Shown here: piece by piece, positions 11,122 to 22,516 of the stretch | Position numbering within the stretch: the first letter of the stretch is position 1 | Layout: each line of letters starts with the position of its first letter | Assembly (NCBI GenBank): GCA_029339195.1 | Contig: JAPTJF010000562.1 | Location: 1 to 36,251 of the forward strand | Reading direction: 5' to 3' | Length of the DNA: 36,251 nucleotides | From: Micractinium sp. NFX-FRZ | Taxonomy: Eukaryota; Chlorophyta; Trebouxiophyceae; Chlorellales; Chlorellaceae | Translations under genes and position numbers: made by a program | The notes under the pieces: model-generated | Told to the model about the DNA's origin: nothing | The model's database searches: none | The model's input: the letters and a program-made list of their open reading frames with translations, nothing else

Positions 11122-12547
11122 CCCGCTATTCGAAAGCCGCACACGGGGCTCTGAAAGAAGGGGCAGCGGCGCAGAGCAGGCGTCTGGCGCCGTGGTTGCC
11201 GATGGCGAGTGGGTTTCTGCCGCTGCCGTTAATAAAGGGGAAAATGTGTGTTCTGCGTGCCCCTCGCCGCGGCGCAAAGGCGTGGGATCTGTTCCCACCT
11301 GGCGACAGCTGGCGGCACCGCTCGGTCGCCTCGGCTAAATATGCATTCCCCGGTGCCCTCTGGCTCTCTGACAGGGCCATCCGTTTACACTGTACCTACA
11401 CAAAACCCAGAATTTGCCTTACTTGCCTGCAAGTGTCGGGCGTTGACTACGGCGAGGCTTGTAGCCGGTGCATGTAGCCGAGGCATGTGGCCGCCACATT
11501 GCGGGTCAGCGGGCCTCCTGCCGCCTCCCACGGCAGCTGCGCCCCAAGAATTGAGAGTGATCAGCAAGCGGTGCGTGCCATCATGAAAGCCATGCGTGTG
11601 GCGCCTCAAAGATCTGCATGGCTGTCCGTGGAAAGCTGAAGGCACAGAAGAGTCCTGCCCGACGCTCGGCAGGACGGCGAGTAAGCACAACTTGAAGTGG
11701 GCACTCCGCAGCGCTACTGTTGGGAGTCAACCTCAACAGCGATGGGGTGCGTGGGCATGTGGCCCCACCGGACGCTTTGACCGCTTTGACCGCTCTTACT
11801 TGGAGGATAGTGTCGCTGACCCCCCCGCACCCACGCCTGGATGTTGAGTGAAGAAGTCTTGCGCAGGGGCCCCTGGCAGTAGGACCCGGTCCCCTGGCAT
11901 GCATGGCTCCGGCGCACCGAGGGTGTCAGTATAACGTGTAATGCAGCTGCACCTGGATGAGGGCAGGCGCGCCACTTTTAGTATTTTATTACATTAAGTA
12001 TATTATGATTCAACCCGTGACTAAGTAGGGCTCGAGTGCATGACGTCTGTTCGCCAACGCAGCGACTGCCAGGCAGGGGTCACCTGGGGCAGTGGTGTGC
12101 ACCCGCGTGGGTCTGCAAGTGCTTGCAAAAGGTGCAAAAGGTGCAAAAGGTGCCAAGGGATGCGGTGCAGACGTTTCATGCTCACTTCATGCCCGCAGAG
12201 CCGGGTGCATAGAGGCAGGCGCGTGACTGCAAGTTTGTGCGAGTAGCTACGGTGTGGGTGTGGGCTTGAGGGTGGGTGAGGTAACAGGGGCGGTTTGTGC
12301 ACCAATGGGGCCATGTGGCCATGCATGCGCCTGTCTGGTGCTCAGTGTGCTGCTGCACCTGGGCTTCACCACTGACCGCCTTCTTCCCGCATGTGCTTGG
12401 TGCGGCCACACCTTTGTCACCCGTGGTGCGGCGGCTGGACACGGCAGGGATGCGGGGATGAGCACGCGCTGCGGCCGCACCCCCCGCTTATGCCGCTGCA
12501 AGCCTTCATATGCGCCAGATGGCGGTCTCACTTGTGTGGGGCAGGCC
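11122..12547. other. Intergenic: promoter of the SAP-like gene and 3' region of the protease-like gene
   Basis: About 1.4 kb without a supportable exon on either strand. The part next to 11122 should be the promoter and 5' UTR of the minus-strand SAP-like gene. The part near 12000-12547 is probably the 3' UTR of the gene that stops at 12548. An unusually AT-rich patch lies at 11979-12010, and a short AAAGGTGC-type direct repeat lies at 12126-12153. Confidence 0.45.
11985..11993 (-). terminator. Possible poly(A) signal (TGTAATAAA on the minus strand)
   Basis: On the minus strand TGTAA overlaps AATAAA. It is the first TGTAA found downstream of the stop at 12548-12550 and would give a 3' UTR of about 560 bases. 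It sits in the AT-rich patch, so chance occurrence is possible. Confidence 0.4.
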
Positions 12548-15500
12548 TCACATCTTGGGCCTCAGCCACACCTGCTCCTTGATGCAGGCGGTGGTACCGC
12601 TGCCGGCGCAGTCTGCAGGGGGGTGGGTGGGGAGGGTGGGGTGGGCCAGCAGGGCGGCTTTCAGTGTGCGGGCGGCGGCTGCGCTGGTCGGTGGCAGTAG
12701 GCTCGGATTGCCCCATCCGGTGCCCCCGGTGTCCAGGCATGCCTGCGCCCCAGCCTTGCCACGCAAAAGCAGCTGAGGCTCTATGGGTTGAAGGACTGGC
12801 CCGGAGGGCAAGCAACCCAGCCGGTGCAGCAGGCCAGGCGCAGAGGCACTCACTGGTGGGCTTGCCCTGGGCATCGGTGACCGGCAGGTACCCTGCACCA
12901 GCAGCAGGTGGCCAGGGGAGGTGCCCGGGCAGTTGAGGAGGAGGCCGGCGAGCTGCGGCTGCCCTTTGTTGTTGTGGGTGCACAAATGCAAACTGTAGCG
13001 GCCTTGATCAAGCTGCGTCGAGAGGCCAGCACGGGGCGGCGGCACCCAGTGCTAGAACTCGGCTGCCTACGAGCACTCCTTCGCGCCCCGCGGGAGGCGC
13101 TTGCTCACCCCCAAACTCCTGCGCCCCACATGCACACGTGACCGTCCCCACCCACCCGCTTGCCACATGCTTGTGGCCCCCACTCGCGCACCCTCTCTGG
13201 CCTCCTCCACCCCCCCCCCCCCCGCCCTCCCCCCCTCACCGTTCTTCACTGCCACACTCTGAATCTGGAAGAGGACTGAGGCCTGGGCGGGGTCCACAGC
13301 CTCGATCAGCAGGTTCTCCATGTTGCTCAGCGTCTCGCTGCGGGAGGGCGGGGGCGGGGGGGGGGGGCGAGGGGGGGGGCGGCATGGGGCATCACGAAGG
13401 AGGGAGGCAAGGGAGGGAGTGAGTGCACCGCCTCAGTCGCCTCGCTCCCCGTGCTGCTTGCTCATCACCTCACAACAGGGGAGGGTGACTGGGCAGGTGG
13501 GTTTATTCAGGGGCGGGTCGCGGTTGGGCGGGGACAGAGAGGGCGCCGCCTCAGCGGCAGCGGTTCATCCGCAGGCTTCAAGCTTGCCGGGCCACCCTGC
13601 AGCGCCGCCGCTGTCCCCTGCCCGCGGGCCGCCCACTCACAACAGGTTGCTGCCCTTGTCTGCGGGCAGCTTGTAGTAGCGGGCCCAGAAACCGGTGATG
13701 TACTTGGTCTGGAAGGGGCCGTTGGTTTCCTTTGAGCCGGCCACGTCTGCGGGGGTGGGTGGATTTGCCACAGGCCAACTTGGTTATGGGTTCCAAGAGT
13801 TGTGAATGATAAAAGCTCACTATTCGTTCGTAAATCACACTCAGTTACAGGTCGATCGATGAAGAGGCATCACCAGCTGCGGCCAAGAGGGAGAGCGGGG
13901 GCAGTGGGGCGGGATGGGGGGCCGCCCGCCCAGGCTGGCCACTTGTGAGGAAAAGCAGGCAGTGGGGCAGTGAGGGAGCGCAGTGACAGCAGTGATGCTG
14001 TGTGGTAGCTGTGGTGCAATTGCCTCTGGGCGTGCTTCTGCCTCTGGTTGCTGGCAGCGCACGGTGGGCCAGGGAGGAGGCATGCGGTCGAGTGTTGTCA
14101 GCAGTGGCCAGTGCCGGCAGGGCGTTGCAGGGCAGCGTGAGCGGTGTACGGTGTTGGCTTGGGCAGCCCGAGGGCAGGGTGAACAGGGTGCATCGGCGGA
14201 CCTGCGGCCACACAGTGCCAGGCGCTGCACCTCCTCCTGGCCCCCGGTTGTTGTGGCATGCAACCCAGAGGCGGCAGCGCAGCAGGGGCGTGCGGCACCC
14301 ACGGCATGCCGGGCAGAGGCGCAGTGGTGCAGCGGCACATGGCGAGTGTGAGGGCTCATACCGGGGCCGTGCCCCACGAACAGCCGGCAGGCAATGGAAA
14401 GTATCCACTCACACAGTCCGGAGTTGAAGAAAGAGATGACCTCCGGCCACACCTGCAGGCATGGCGGGGGCGGCAGGGCTGGTCACGAGGGAAGCGCCAA
14501 GCGCCACGGGCCGGGTGGGCGGCACTAGTAGCCCTCCCGCTGAACAGCTGCTCCCCCCCCCCCCCCCTGCCACCCGCACGGTGGTTGTGTGGCCCCGTCA
14601 ACCCGAGTGCCCCCTGCCCCCGCTCGCCTTCTTAGTAGTCCAGTAGTACCTGCCAGGTGGCGAGGGAAGAGGGGAGGGTGATGAGAGGGACGGCAGATGA
14701 ATGCTAGGCACGTTGCAAGGTACTTGGGTGAAGCATTGCGCATGCGTGGCCGTGGTTGGCCCTGTGCCCGCATGCTCTGCCCCCACAGCGCCCTCCTCCC
14801 CTCCCCCATCCAGCCACACCACCCAGCCACACCACCACCACCACCACCCCACATAATCACACACCGCAGGCGCCCGTTCTTGTACGAATAGTAGTTGACA
14901 GCGTAGGGGGAGCCACCTGCAAGGTGCGGGGGATGAGCAGGAGGACGCGAGAGGGTGTGTAGGCGGGGCGCGGGCTACAGTTCAGTTTTGGGAGCAGCTG
15001 GGAGTGCAGGGGGCTGGCAGGGAAGGCGGCCACAATGCGGGCAGGGCCATGTGCGCCGCCTGTAGGTGCTGTCCCTGGGGGATGGCAGGGAGGTGAGCAG
15101 GCACCCACCCGGGCTGGGCTTCTTTTGGATGAGGGTGGAGAGGTAGCGGGCAAAGCCCTGCCGGGCAGCCAGCGAGAAATCGCCTGGCCAGGTGGCGTTG
15201 GTGTTCACGTCTGCAGGTGGGTGGGTAGGTGGGTAGAGGGGGTGGGGCTGCTGCGAGTAGCGAGCATGTGAGCACGGTGGTTTGCAGCAAACGGTGGGCA
15301 TGCATGCCACGGCAAACCAACAGGCCAACTCATTCGTAGCACCCAATCATAGCACCCCATGCAGGGGTGGCAACCCCATGGTCACTGCCTTGCACCCCGC
15401 CGCGTTCGACACGCTGCTTGCTGCATCCCTCAATCGGAGCCTTGATTCAGGCACAGCGTGCAGGGCGCACCGATGAGCTGGATATCCATATAGTACTGGA

Positions 15501-16761
15501 AGAAAGATTTCTGAGGGGGCAGGGGAAGAGCGGGGGGGCATGCGGGGGGAAAAGGCTCGGGAAGGGAGGAGGAGAGGTTAGAGGAGGGGGAGGGATGACC
15601 CCCACCCCCTGATGCAAAGCACCTTGCTGATGCAAAGCACCTTGCGGGCTGTCGCCGCCTTCGCTTCACACACACACTAAGCAAAGAGTTGCCGGCCTGC
15701 CGGGCCAGCGGTGCAAGCCGGGCCTTCCACAGTTGGGTGACCTGCCGCCACCCCAAGTGTGACGTGCCCGCACACCTCGAAGAAAGCGGTTGTGTCGGCG
15801 ATCCAGCTGCATGAGAGGGCGGGTGGAAGGGGGGGCAGTGCGGGGTTGATTTCTGCGATGGTGGCATACGGGTGCGCAGCAGCCAGATGCGACACAGCCA
15901 GATGGAAGAGTGGCGGCGGCGGGCAGCATGGCCGCTCTCTGCCCCCTGCCTGCCCGTCGATGCAGGGGTGCAGGTGGCAGCAGCAAGGGCTGGGCTGGGC
16001 TGCGGGCCCACCCGCGCACGGAGGCCAGGTCTGTGTAGACGGCTGCAGGCAGGTGCAGGTGGGTGAGGCGTTGAGGGGGAGCCAGCCTCCAGGAGGGCAG
16101 GCAGCATGGGCCGGCTGAGGCTTGGCAACGTGGCGCGCTTGCCTGCCACCATGGCGTGCAACAGGCCCAGCTGGCAGCACAGCCAGGCGGGCCCCTCACC
16201 TGCCACGGGGCGGACAGGGTATGGCGATCTGTAGGTAGCGCCTAAGTAGGGCATTGAGAACTGAACTGACATCCCGTAGAACCGGCTGTACGAATAGAGG
16301 CCCACTGCCTGCGGGCCACCATTGTGGCATGGGCAGCAGTGGGAGTGCGCAGGTTGGTCTGGGGGCGGGGGGATGGGCAGGAGGTCAGCTGCAAGAGGAC
16401 GTGCAGGGCAGCGGCAGGCGCCTGTGCGACGCTCCCGGAGGCCAGTTCTGGCGCGAGGCTGTGCACCCCTTGTGCTTCTTGGTTCGTAGTCCAGCACGAG
16501 ATCAAGTTGCTGCGTTCACTGCAAGGCAGCCACACACACCGCCACTGCAACATGTGTCGCGTTTTGCTGTGTGGTCGAGATGTAGCCTGCCGTTTTGAGG
16601 GGCAAATCACCCACCCCTGCTGGCAGCATAACTCACCACGTCATCGCGCCAGGTGGCACCCGCCTTGACAAGCGGAGCGCCCGTGTCATGCTGCAGGGGC
16701 GAGGCCAGGCGGGGGGGAGAGGCAGAGGTTGGAATCAACTTGGCGCGCCGTCCTCTGGAAG

Positions 16762-16800
<39 letters not shown>

Positions 16801-19800
16801 CAGTCAATGAGGGTTGCCCTGCCGCTGCACCCGCTCATCCCAGGCTTGCTCACCCACGCAGCGCTGCCCTTGCGACTTGAGCGGGTGCCTGTGCGCCCAC
16901 CCCTCTGGCCTGCCCCACCTCCTCACTCGCGTGCCCACCCGCTTGACGCACCTGTGTGGCAAAGGCGTACATCTGCTCCGTCTTTTGAGGCGCGGCCGGG
17001 GGCGCGGGGCAGGGCAATCCCAGGAGGCCGCACTTTGCGGCGGGCGGCGCCGGCGCGGGTGCCGTGTAGGGCGTGCCAGCGCACAGCCGGCTGTTGGTGG
17101 CCCAGGCCGCTTTCGGCACCTCGCCGTCCATGGTGGCCCCGTTGCTGAGCCCCTTGAACATGGCGGGGATGCGGGCGGCGACGAGGGGGATGCTGTTCCA
17201 GAACTCCACAATGGGGTCCCCCCCGCAGGTGGACAGGTCAAGGAGCTGCAGGTTGCCCTGCAGGCAGGTGGGAGGGTTGGCAAGGGGGAGGGCAGGTATG
17301 GGGTGGAGGGAGGCGCGCGTGTGCGGGGAATGTCAGGGGCGGGAGGTGGTGGCGGTTGCGCGTGAGTGTAGGGGGGCCGGGGGGGCGGGCGGCCGCGGCG
17401 TTTGGGCCAAGGGCATGCACAGACAACGCGGGCCAAGGACCAGTATGCCCGAGAACGACAGCAGGTGGCAGGGCCAGAGCTTCAGCGCATATGAGTGTGC
17501 AGGGGCGTGCAGGCCGGGGGGCGCGCCGGTGAGTGTGTGTCAGACGTGCTTCCCTGGGGGGAGGGCAGGTGGAGGTGAGGGTTCGGGGGCATGTGCGCCA
17601 TCGCTGCCCAAGCGCTTGATGAGTGGTGAGTCCCCTAGGTGGGCATGGCAGGCCAGAAGCACCCAGCGGCATGAATGCGTCCTCATTCCACCGGCAATGG
17701 GGCTTAGCGCTGCCGCCCCATCCCACCCCGCCCCGTGCCGCTGCCACACTCCCTGCCCCCCGCCCCACACACCCCACACCCCACACCACACACCTGCATC
17801 ACCCAGAGATCGTTGAGCACCTCAACATAATTTGCTTCGACGGGTTCCAGGTCCTTCACATCCCTCTTGACTGTGTTAACACCGACCTTGGACCACGTTG
17901 GGTAATACCCATACATCCTGCACGGCGCGTGCACAGCGGAGTGAAGGGCGGGGGACGAGTGTGGGGCATTTGCATTGGCGCATGCACAACAGAATGCACG
18001 GCGAGGGGGAAGTGTGGGGTGCCGACCGCTGGTCGACTTGTCGGCGGACAGCTGCTCAAAAGCACGCAAAGCACAGCACAGCACAGCACAGCACAGCGCG
18101 GATTGAGGGCACGGCTGCACATACAAGTGCTCAGCCTGCGCCCCCTGCTCTGACCCCTCGCCTGAGCACATCGCCCGCGGCAGCCGCGGCGCACGCCTTG
18201 CCGGAGGCCGCCTTGCAGCCAGTGCTTGCTTCTGCGCAAGCAGGGAGAAGGGTTGATGTGTGGGGCTGAATCGCATGCATGTGCAGCCAGGCGCGCTGCA
18301 GAGAGGGCGCAAGCTGCCTGGCTTTGCGGTGGCCAGCAAAGGGCATACCGATAGCCACTCAGCACAAGCAGCAAGGTCGCAAGGGCCCTCGCTTTAAACT
18401 ACAGTGGTGAGGATGTATCTCAAGTTTCGCCGCAGGTGGAAGGGAACAAAGGAGTGAACGCAGAACTTGGCGGAGCCTAGGCCTATTGTGAGGCTGCTTG
18501 CTGGCTCAACACTGTGTGTGGCAAAGTCGCGCTGCTTCCTTCATCGCGAAACGCGGCAGCTTACTGGGGGGTATGCGCAGGGAGGGGATGGTGGGGGGGC
18601 CCACTTGGGCATCCAGCAGCAGCAGGGCTGCAGGGGAGGCGGGGCGGCAGGAGCAGGGGACGGGGCGCCGGGAGGGAGGCACGCTTTTAAGTGCGCCAGC
18701 CTGTAAGAAGAAGACGAGTTTTGCAGCCTGGGCACGTGGGGTTGAGGAAGCCAACAGGGAATGAGGCACGCATCAGCCAACCGATGCATGTGCATGCCTG
18801 CCCCCATCAACCTCACACTCACTGGCCATTTGCCCATTCAAGTTTGGTACCCTTCCGTCCCCGTCCGCCACTCTGCCAGTCTGGTCAACCAACTTGCCCA
18901 GCCACTCGCCCATGCACCCCACTGGCCCTTCAGCCTGGCACTTGCCGCTCACCCTGCCCGCCCACCCACCAATGTCGTTCTCTTCGGTGGCGGCGTTGTA
19001 GGCTGGCCCCCCTGCTGCATTCGTCAGCAGGCTGCAACGGGAGCATGAGGGGAGGGGGAGGCAAAAGCATGCACGAGGGTGGGAGTGAGCCGCCCGCATT
19101 GAAGGGAGAGGCGCATCTCAAGAGGGCGGGGCAGCGATGCAGGCAAACCCAGGCTCTCGCTGTGTGCTTCATCTGCGTGCATCTGCGTGGCCCCGCGCAT
19201 CAGCGCTAATGCACGGTCGCTCACTTGGTGCCATTGGGGATCCATGTGCCATACACGCTGCGCACGACCTCGCGGTAAGGCGGCGCCTGCAGGGAGGCAA
19301 GGAAAGGGGGTGTGGCGCGGGGGGGGGGCGCAGGGCGAGGGTGAGGTGTTGAGTGAACTGCAAGGAGGAGATGAGAGGCGTGTTGAGAGGAGGAGGAAGC
19401 GCACACTTGCGGCGCACCACCAGCAGGCCAAGCGGTGCAGAGGTAGGCAGCCCGCATCATGCGCACAGCAGCCACAGCTGGAGTCGGTCGGGAGGCGCAC
19501 AGCACAGGCAGCGGGCGACAGCGCACACTTCGTGGTAGCCTGCTCAGCCTGCAAGGGCAGAACGGACCGCTGAGGCTTGCAAAAAGTAGCCCACTGGCAG
19601 CAAGCAGCAGCGAAGGAAGCAGCGGAGCGGCGTGCGTGTGTGCGTACCGCAGTCATTTGCCCCTCCGTGTACGTCGCGCCCACGGGCCAGACGTGCTCGC
19701 CCCCGATGTACACCTGCCAGCCAGTGCCACAACACGGTGCGCAAGGGTGGCAGGAAGGCTTCTTTTGGAGGGGGGCTAACAAGGTAGGAGGAGCCAGGCA

Positions 19801-21563
19801 GCGGGCCTCGGGGGGCAGCAGAGTGCCAACAGATGATGATGGTGGAGGCCAGTTGTGGGCCCCGGCAGGCTGTGCCTTGGGCCCCCTGCGCATGCCACAG
19901 CCCATCACTGATCACGTGTGCTGCATGGCATGCAGCACACGCCTGAGCCGGCTCCCCCACACCTGTGTTCACAGCTTTCTGGGCCGCCATAAGGCCGCCT
20001 CCCAGCAGCCAGCAGTGTACGCATGCATGGCAAGATGGCGGCTGCAGCCGCCCGCCACTACCCACCGCGGTTACACACAACAGAGGGAAGGGCACGCCTG
20101 TAGCCCCCGCCCCGCCCGGCCCTCTGCCCGTTCGGCACCACCAAGGCAGCAGTGGCACGCTTGGCAGGTTGAGAGGGGTTGGAGGCCAGCCAAGAACAGC
20201 CCAGCCACACGGTGGCCAGCAAGCACACGGCTGGTCATCAGAAGTGGGGGCCTGCCGGGGCGCACCTCTGGGTTGAGCATGTTTGAGGACACACCCAGGA
20301 CGCCGTTCTTGAAGCAGCGCGCCGACGTGGCAACGATCCTGCCCGTCATCACGCCTGCGCCTCTGTCGGCGCTGTTGATCACGAAGCCAGCGCAGGCGTG
20401 GCCGCTGCACACAAGGCGGGGCCCGTGGGGGGACGCCGGTGTCAGGCTGCCCCTCCATATGCGACGGGCACACGTGTGCTTTGGTTGCTCAACTATTCGA
20501 CCGCTTTGTGACGCGCAGCAGCAGCGCGCGGGCGTCACCCCAGTGCTGGTGAATCCTGAGCACTCAGCCCAAGGTGGGCGCTGGTCAACGTGTTGGGCGC
20601 GGCTGCCCCTTGGCCTGGCACCCAACCCCACTGGGCTCCTCCCCTGCTGCACCCTCAAGGCGCGCTTCACTTTGAGGGCCGCTCCGGTGGCGGGGAGAAG
20701 AGCATACGGTCCGGCGTGGCTGTTCATGGCTGCCGGCCTGCAGCTTGCCGGCTGGGCGGGCAAGTGGCTGCAGCTGCCCCATGCGCAGGCACTGCCTGTG
20801 GCACAGCCAGGCTGGCTGGCAAGCACGCTGGCCTCTCTCACCCCTCACGGCTCTTGATGGACACCATGAATGCAGCGCTGGAGCAGGGAGGGGGGGAGGT
20901 GGGCAGGTCGGTGGGCAGCACACCAGTAGCAGGGCCTTAGGTGGGAGGCGGCGGGCTGAGGATGCGAGTGAGGCAAGGCTGCTGACTGACTGCGCACGTG
21001 TGTGCCTGCACCAACTACTAAGGCGTGGCAATCAAATGAATACAACTGGTACCAACAGGGCTTGTGCCGCCTCACTGCTGCCCAGCCAACAGCAACACCG
21101 GGTAGGGGTCGGCCAGGTCGGTCCCGGCAGGTTAAAGCTTAAGTACGCCACACCTTGCGTGCGGTACGCCGCCTGCAGCTGCCACCCCGGCGCGCTAGCT
21201 CACCTGTCGTCAGCCGGCTGTTTCAAGTTGTCCCGGGAAGCAATACTACTTGTGAACCGTTCGCGGTTGAGTTTTAGGGAACGACGGTGCCCGGCAGTGG
21301 CGCTGATCAGGGCAAGAGCAGCGGCAGGGTGGCGGCGGAGGTGGCGGCGGACGTGTTAGGGTTGGCACTGGCTGGTGCAAGCTGGCTGCACGCCCAAGGC
21401 CGGCAGCTGAGGCCTTGCCCGCTCCTGCAATCGCCTTGCATGGCTATTACCTGAGCGTGGAATGCAACTCTCGGCCCTGTGAGCCACCTTGAACTATGGC
21501 GCTCGCCTCGAGGAGGAGCGCGAGGAGGGCAAGGGCGCGCCCCGCGGCATGCAGGCCGGGCAT
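12548..21563 (-). CDS. Secreted S1-protease-like protein (inactive) with a long unknown C-terminal domain
   Basis: Modelled as one gene of 24 exons and about 633 residues. Exons (5' to 3'): 21451-21563, 21204-21302, 20842-20877, 20266-20404, 19648-19713, 19225-19286, 18970-19031, 18565-18627, 18349-18391, 17794-17917, 16952-17257, 16637-16690, 16200-16308, 16012-16042, 15776-15806, 15471-15510, 15109-15210, 14865-14916, 14628-14649, 14413-14452, 13641-13746, 13240-13337, 12854-12892 and 12548-12612. All phases agree. The product starts with a signal peptide (ALALLALLLEASAIVQG). It continues as a trypsin-fold N-lobe and ends in about 380 residues I cannot assign. The weak point is the 18565/18391 junction, whose acceptor (TTTAAAG) is poor. 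If it is wrong, this is two genes: a truncated protease stopping at 18506 and a second gene starting near 18612 or 17916. The halves are listed separately below. Confidence 0.6.
14628..14649 (-). other. 22-nt micro-exon followed by a GC-AG intron
   Basis: The micro-exon codes R-YYWTTKK. Its 3' boundary fits AAG|GCGAGC, a GC donor. Using any nearby GT donor gives the wrong phase or a stop, while the GC donor joins in frame to VWPEVISFF (exon 14413-14452). Confidence 0.6.
15609..15644. repeat. 18-bp perfect direct repeat in an intron
   Basis: CTGATGCAAAGCACCTTG occurs twice head to tail within the intron between exons 15776-15806 and 15471-15510 of the protease-like gene. Confidence 0.9.
16764..16799. 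repeat. (CA)18 microsatellite
   Basis: Thirty-six bases of uninterrupted CA. On the coding (minus) strand this is (TG)18, located 74-109 bases upstream of the acceptor of the 54-nt exon 16637-16690. TG repeats in that place can affect splicing in other eukaryotes. Confidence 0.97.
18071..18097. repeat. GCACA pentanucleotide tandem repeat
   Basis: About five copies of GCACA in the intron between exons 18349-18391 and 17794-17917. Confidence 0.9.
18506..21563 (-). other. N-terminal module: degenerate trypsin-fold (S1) protease lobe
   Basis: Landmarks in S1 order are AAFMVSIKS (after the usual activation region), GGHACAGFVIN, GRIVATSARCF where active enzymes have TAAHC, NPEVYIGGEHVWP, YREVVRSVYGTW, and EENDIALLLLDAQ carrying the Asp of the triad (about residue 191). 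The Cys pair flanking the His site is kept, but the catalytic His is Arg112 (codon CGC, one base from CAC). No GDSGG serine motif is found on the minus strand downstream. The nearest candidate is STCGGDPIV in the next exons, which lacks the serine context. Reading straight through the last exon would end at TGA 18506-18508, giving a 232-residue truncated product. It is therefore a pseudoprotease or a decaying gene. Confidence 0.7.
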
Positions 21564-22516
21564 CTTGACGGGTCCGTGGTGGATAAGAAGACCTGTAGGG
21601 CTAGAACCGGGCATTGACCGTGGTAGGGGACGACAACTAGGTCGGCCCCTGACAGTACCACGGAACCTGGCCTTGGAAAAGCGGAAGCTGCCTTCACACC
21701 CACACAGACACGCCCGCGGTGTGTTTCATTCTCCAATAGACTCCGGCATGTCCACCTCTTTATTAAACAAATTCTGCAGAGTTACTACTTCTCCATAAGG
21801 AGAACCCAAGTGTGCGGCGCTGGTGGCGGGACGCCGCCACTTCTGGCGGGCCAAAGTCAGCATTTCAGATCTGAGTTTTGCCTTAAGTCCGACAGGTAAA
21901 GTGCCCCGCACGTGCTGACCCTGTGCAGTGCTGGGGTGCCCCCACTCTCCCACATCCACGAGGGGCTGTCAGTGCTGTGCATCCGCATCCCTTGTTCTCC
22001 CTCGTCTCAACCGCCATGCACATGTTCCACAGTAGACAGCACTTCCGCCAGGCTGCCTCACACCCCTCCCGCCGCAGTTCCGCAACAGTGGGAACCCTCG
22101 CTGCTGTGCAAAGAGGAGCTGGCAAGCCAGCGGCTCCTTATCTGGCCAGCCAGGTGAGCACCGGGCACACGGGCAGTGCCACTTGCATGGACACTCTTTG
22201 CATGGGCAATCCAGCTGTACCGCCTGCCCCGCAGGGCACCAAGTGTTGCTGCCTGCTGCCTTGATTAGCGCGTGGTGCTGCCTGGATGAGCGTGCTTTCA
22301 CATGAGAGCAACCAGAAGTGAGCAGTACCAACAGAGAGACAAACAAACAGGCACGAAGCGTTTAAGGGGGGAAGAAAGGGCCGCCGGCAGATGAGGGGTA
22401 GCGAGAGCAGGGTGGGGGGGGGTTGGCAGGCAGAGGCGGAGCGTTGGACAGGGCCAGCAGCCGCCGCCGCAGTGCAGCACCCAACTGCGCCGGCCTGCAG
22501 CGCCCATACGCCCTCC
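21564..22516. other. Intergenic: promoter of the protease-like gene and 3' region of the OST gene
   Basis: About 950 bases between the start of the minus-strand protease-like gene and the stop of the upstream minus-strand OST subunit gene. No exon with splice context was found on either strand. No minus-strand TGTAA was found after the OST stop, so its poly(A) site is unclear. Confidence 0.45.

Larger units (their letters stand above)
12548..17917 (-). other. C-terminal module: unrecognised domain rich in Tyr/Phe, split by tiny exons
   Basis: Fifteen exons of 22-306 bases encode about 405 residues from MYGYYPTWSKVG to VWLRPKM and stop. I do not recognise a family. Visible features are a Pro/Ala linker with TAPAPAPPAAKCG, aromatic stretches (GLYSYSRFYGMSVQFSMPYL, FFEKSFFQYYMDIQL, VNYYSYKNGRLRYYWTTKK, ITGFWARYYKLP), N-glycosylation sites such as NAT, and a Cys pair near the end (NCAGSGTTACIKE). 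No membrane segment is obvious. Perfect phase agreement over 15 exons and lack of stops argue that it is real coding sequence. It could be an independent gene whose own signal peptide is the hydrophobic ALATLLLVLSGYR exon. Confidence 0.7.

Noticed and set aside
18687..18700. Alternative exon after NDI using the strong TTCTTCTTACAG acceptor
   Set aside because: It gives only GWRT and a stop, whereas the GCAG at 18628 restores the S1 motif NDIALLLLDAQ in phase. It may still be used as a nonproductive isoform.
19577..20857. Plus-strand open frame of 426 codons across the protease-like gene
   Set aside because: It runs over minus-strand exons and introns alike, has a biased composition and shows no recognisable domain; a GC-rich chance frame.
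21726..21959. Minus-strand 77-codon frame upstream of the protease-like gene
   Set aside because: No splice junction in phase with the signal-peptide exon and no recognisable motif; most likely promoter/5' region.
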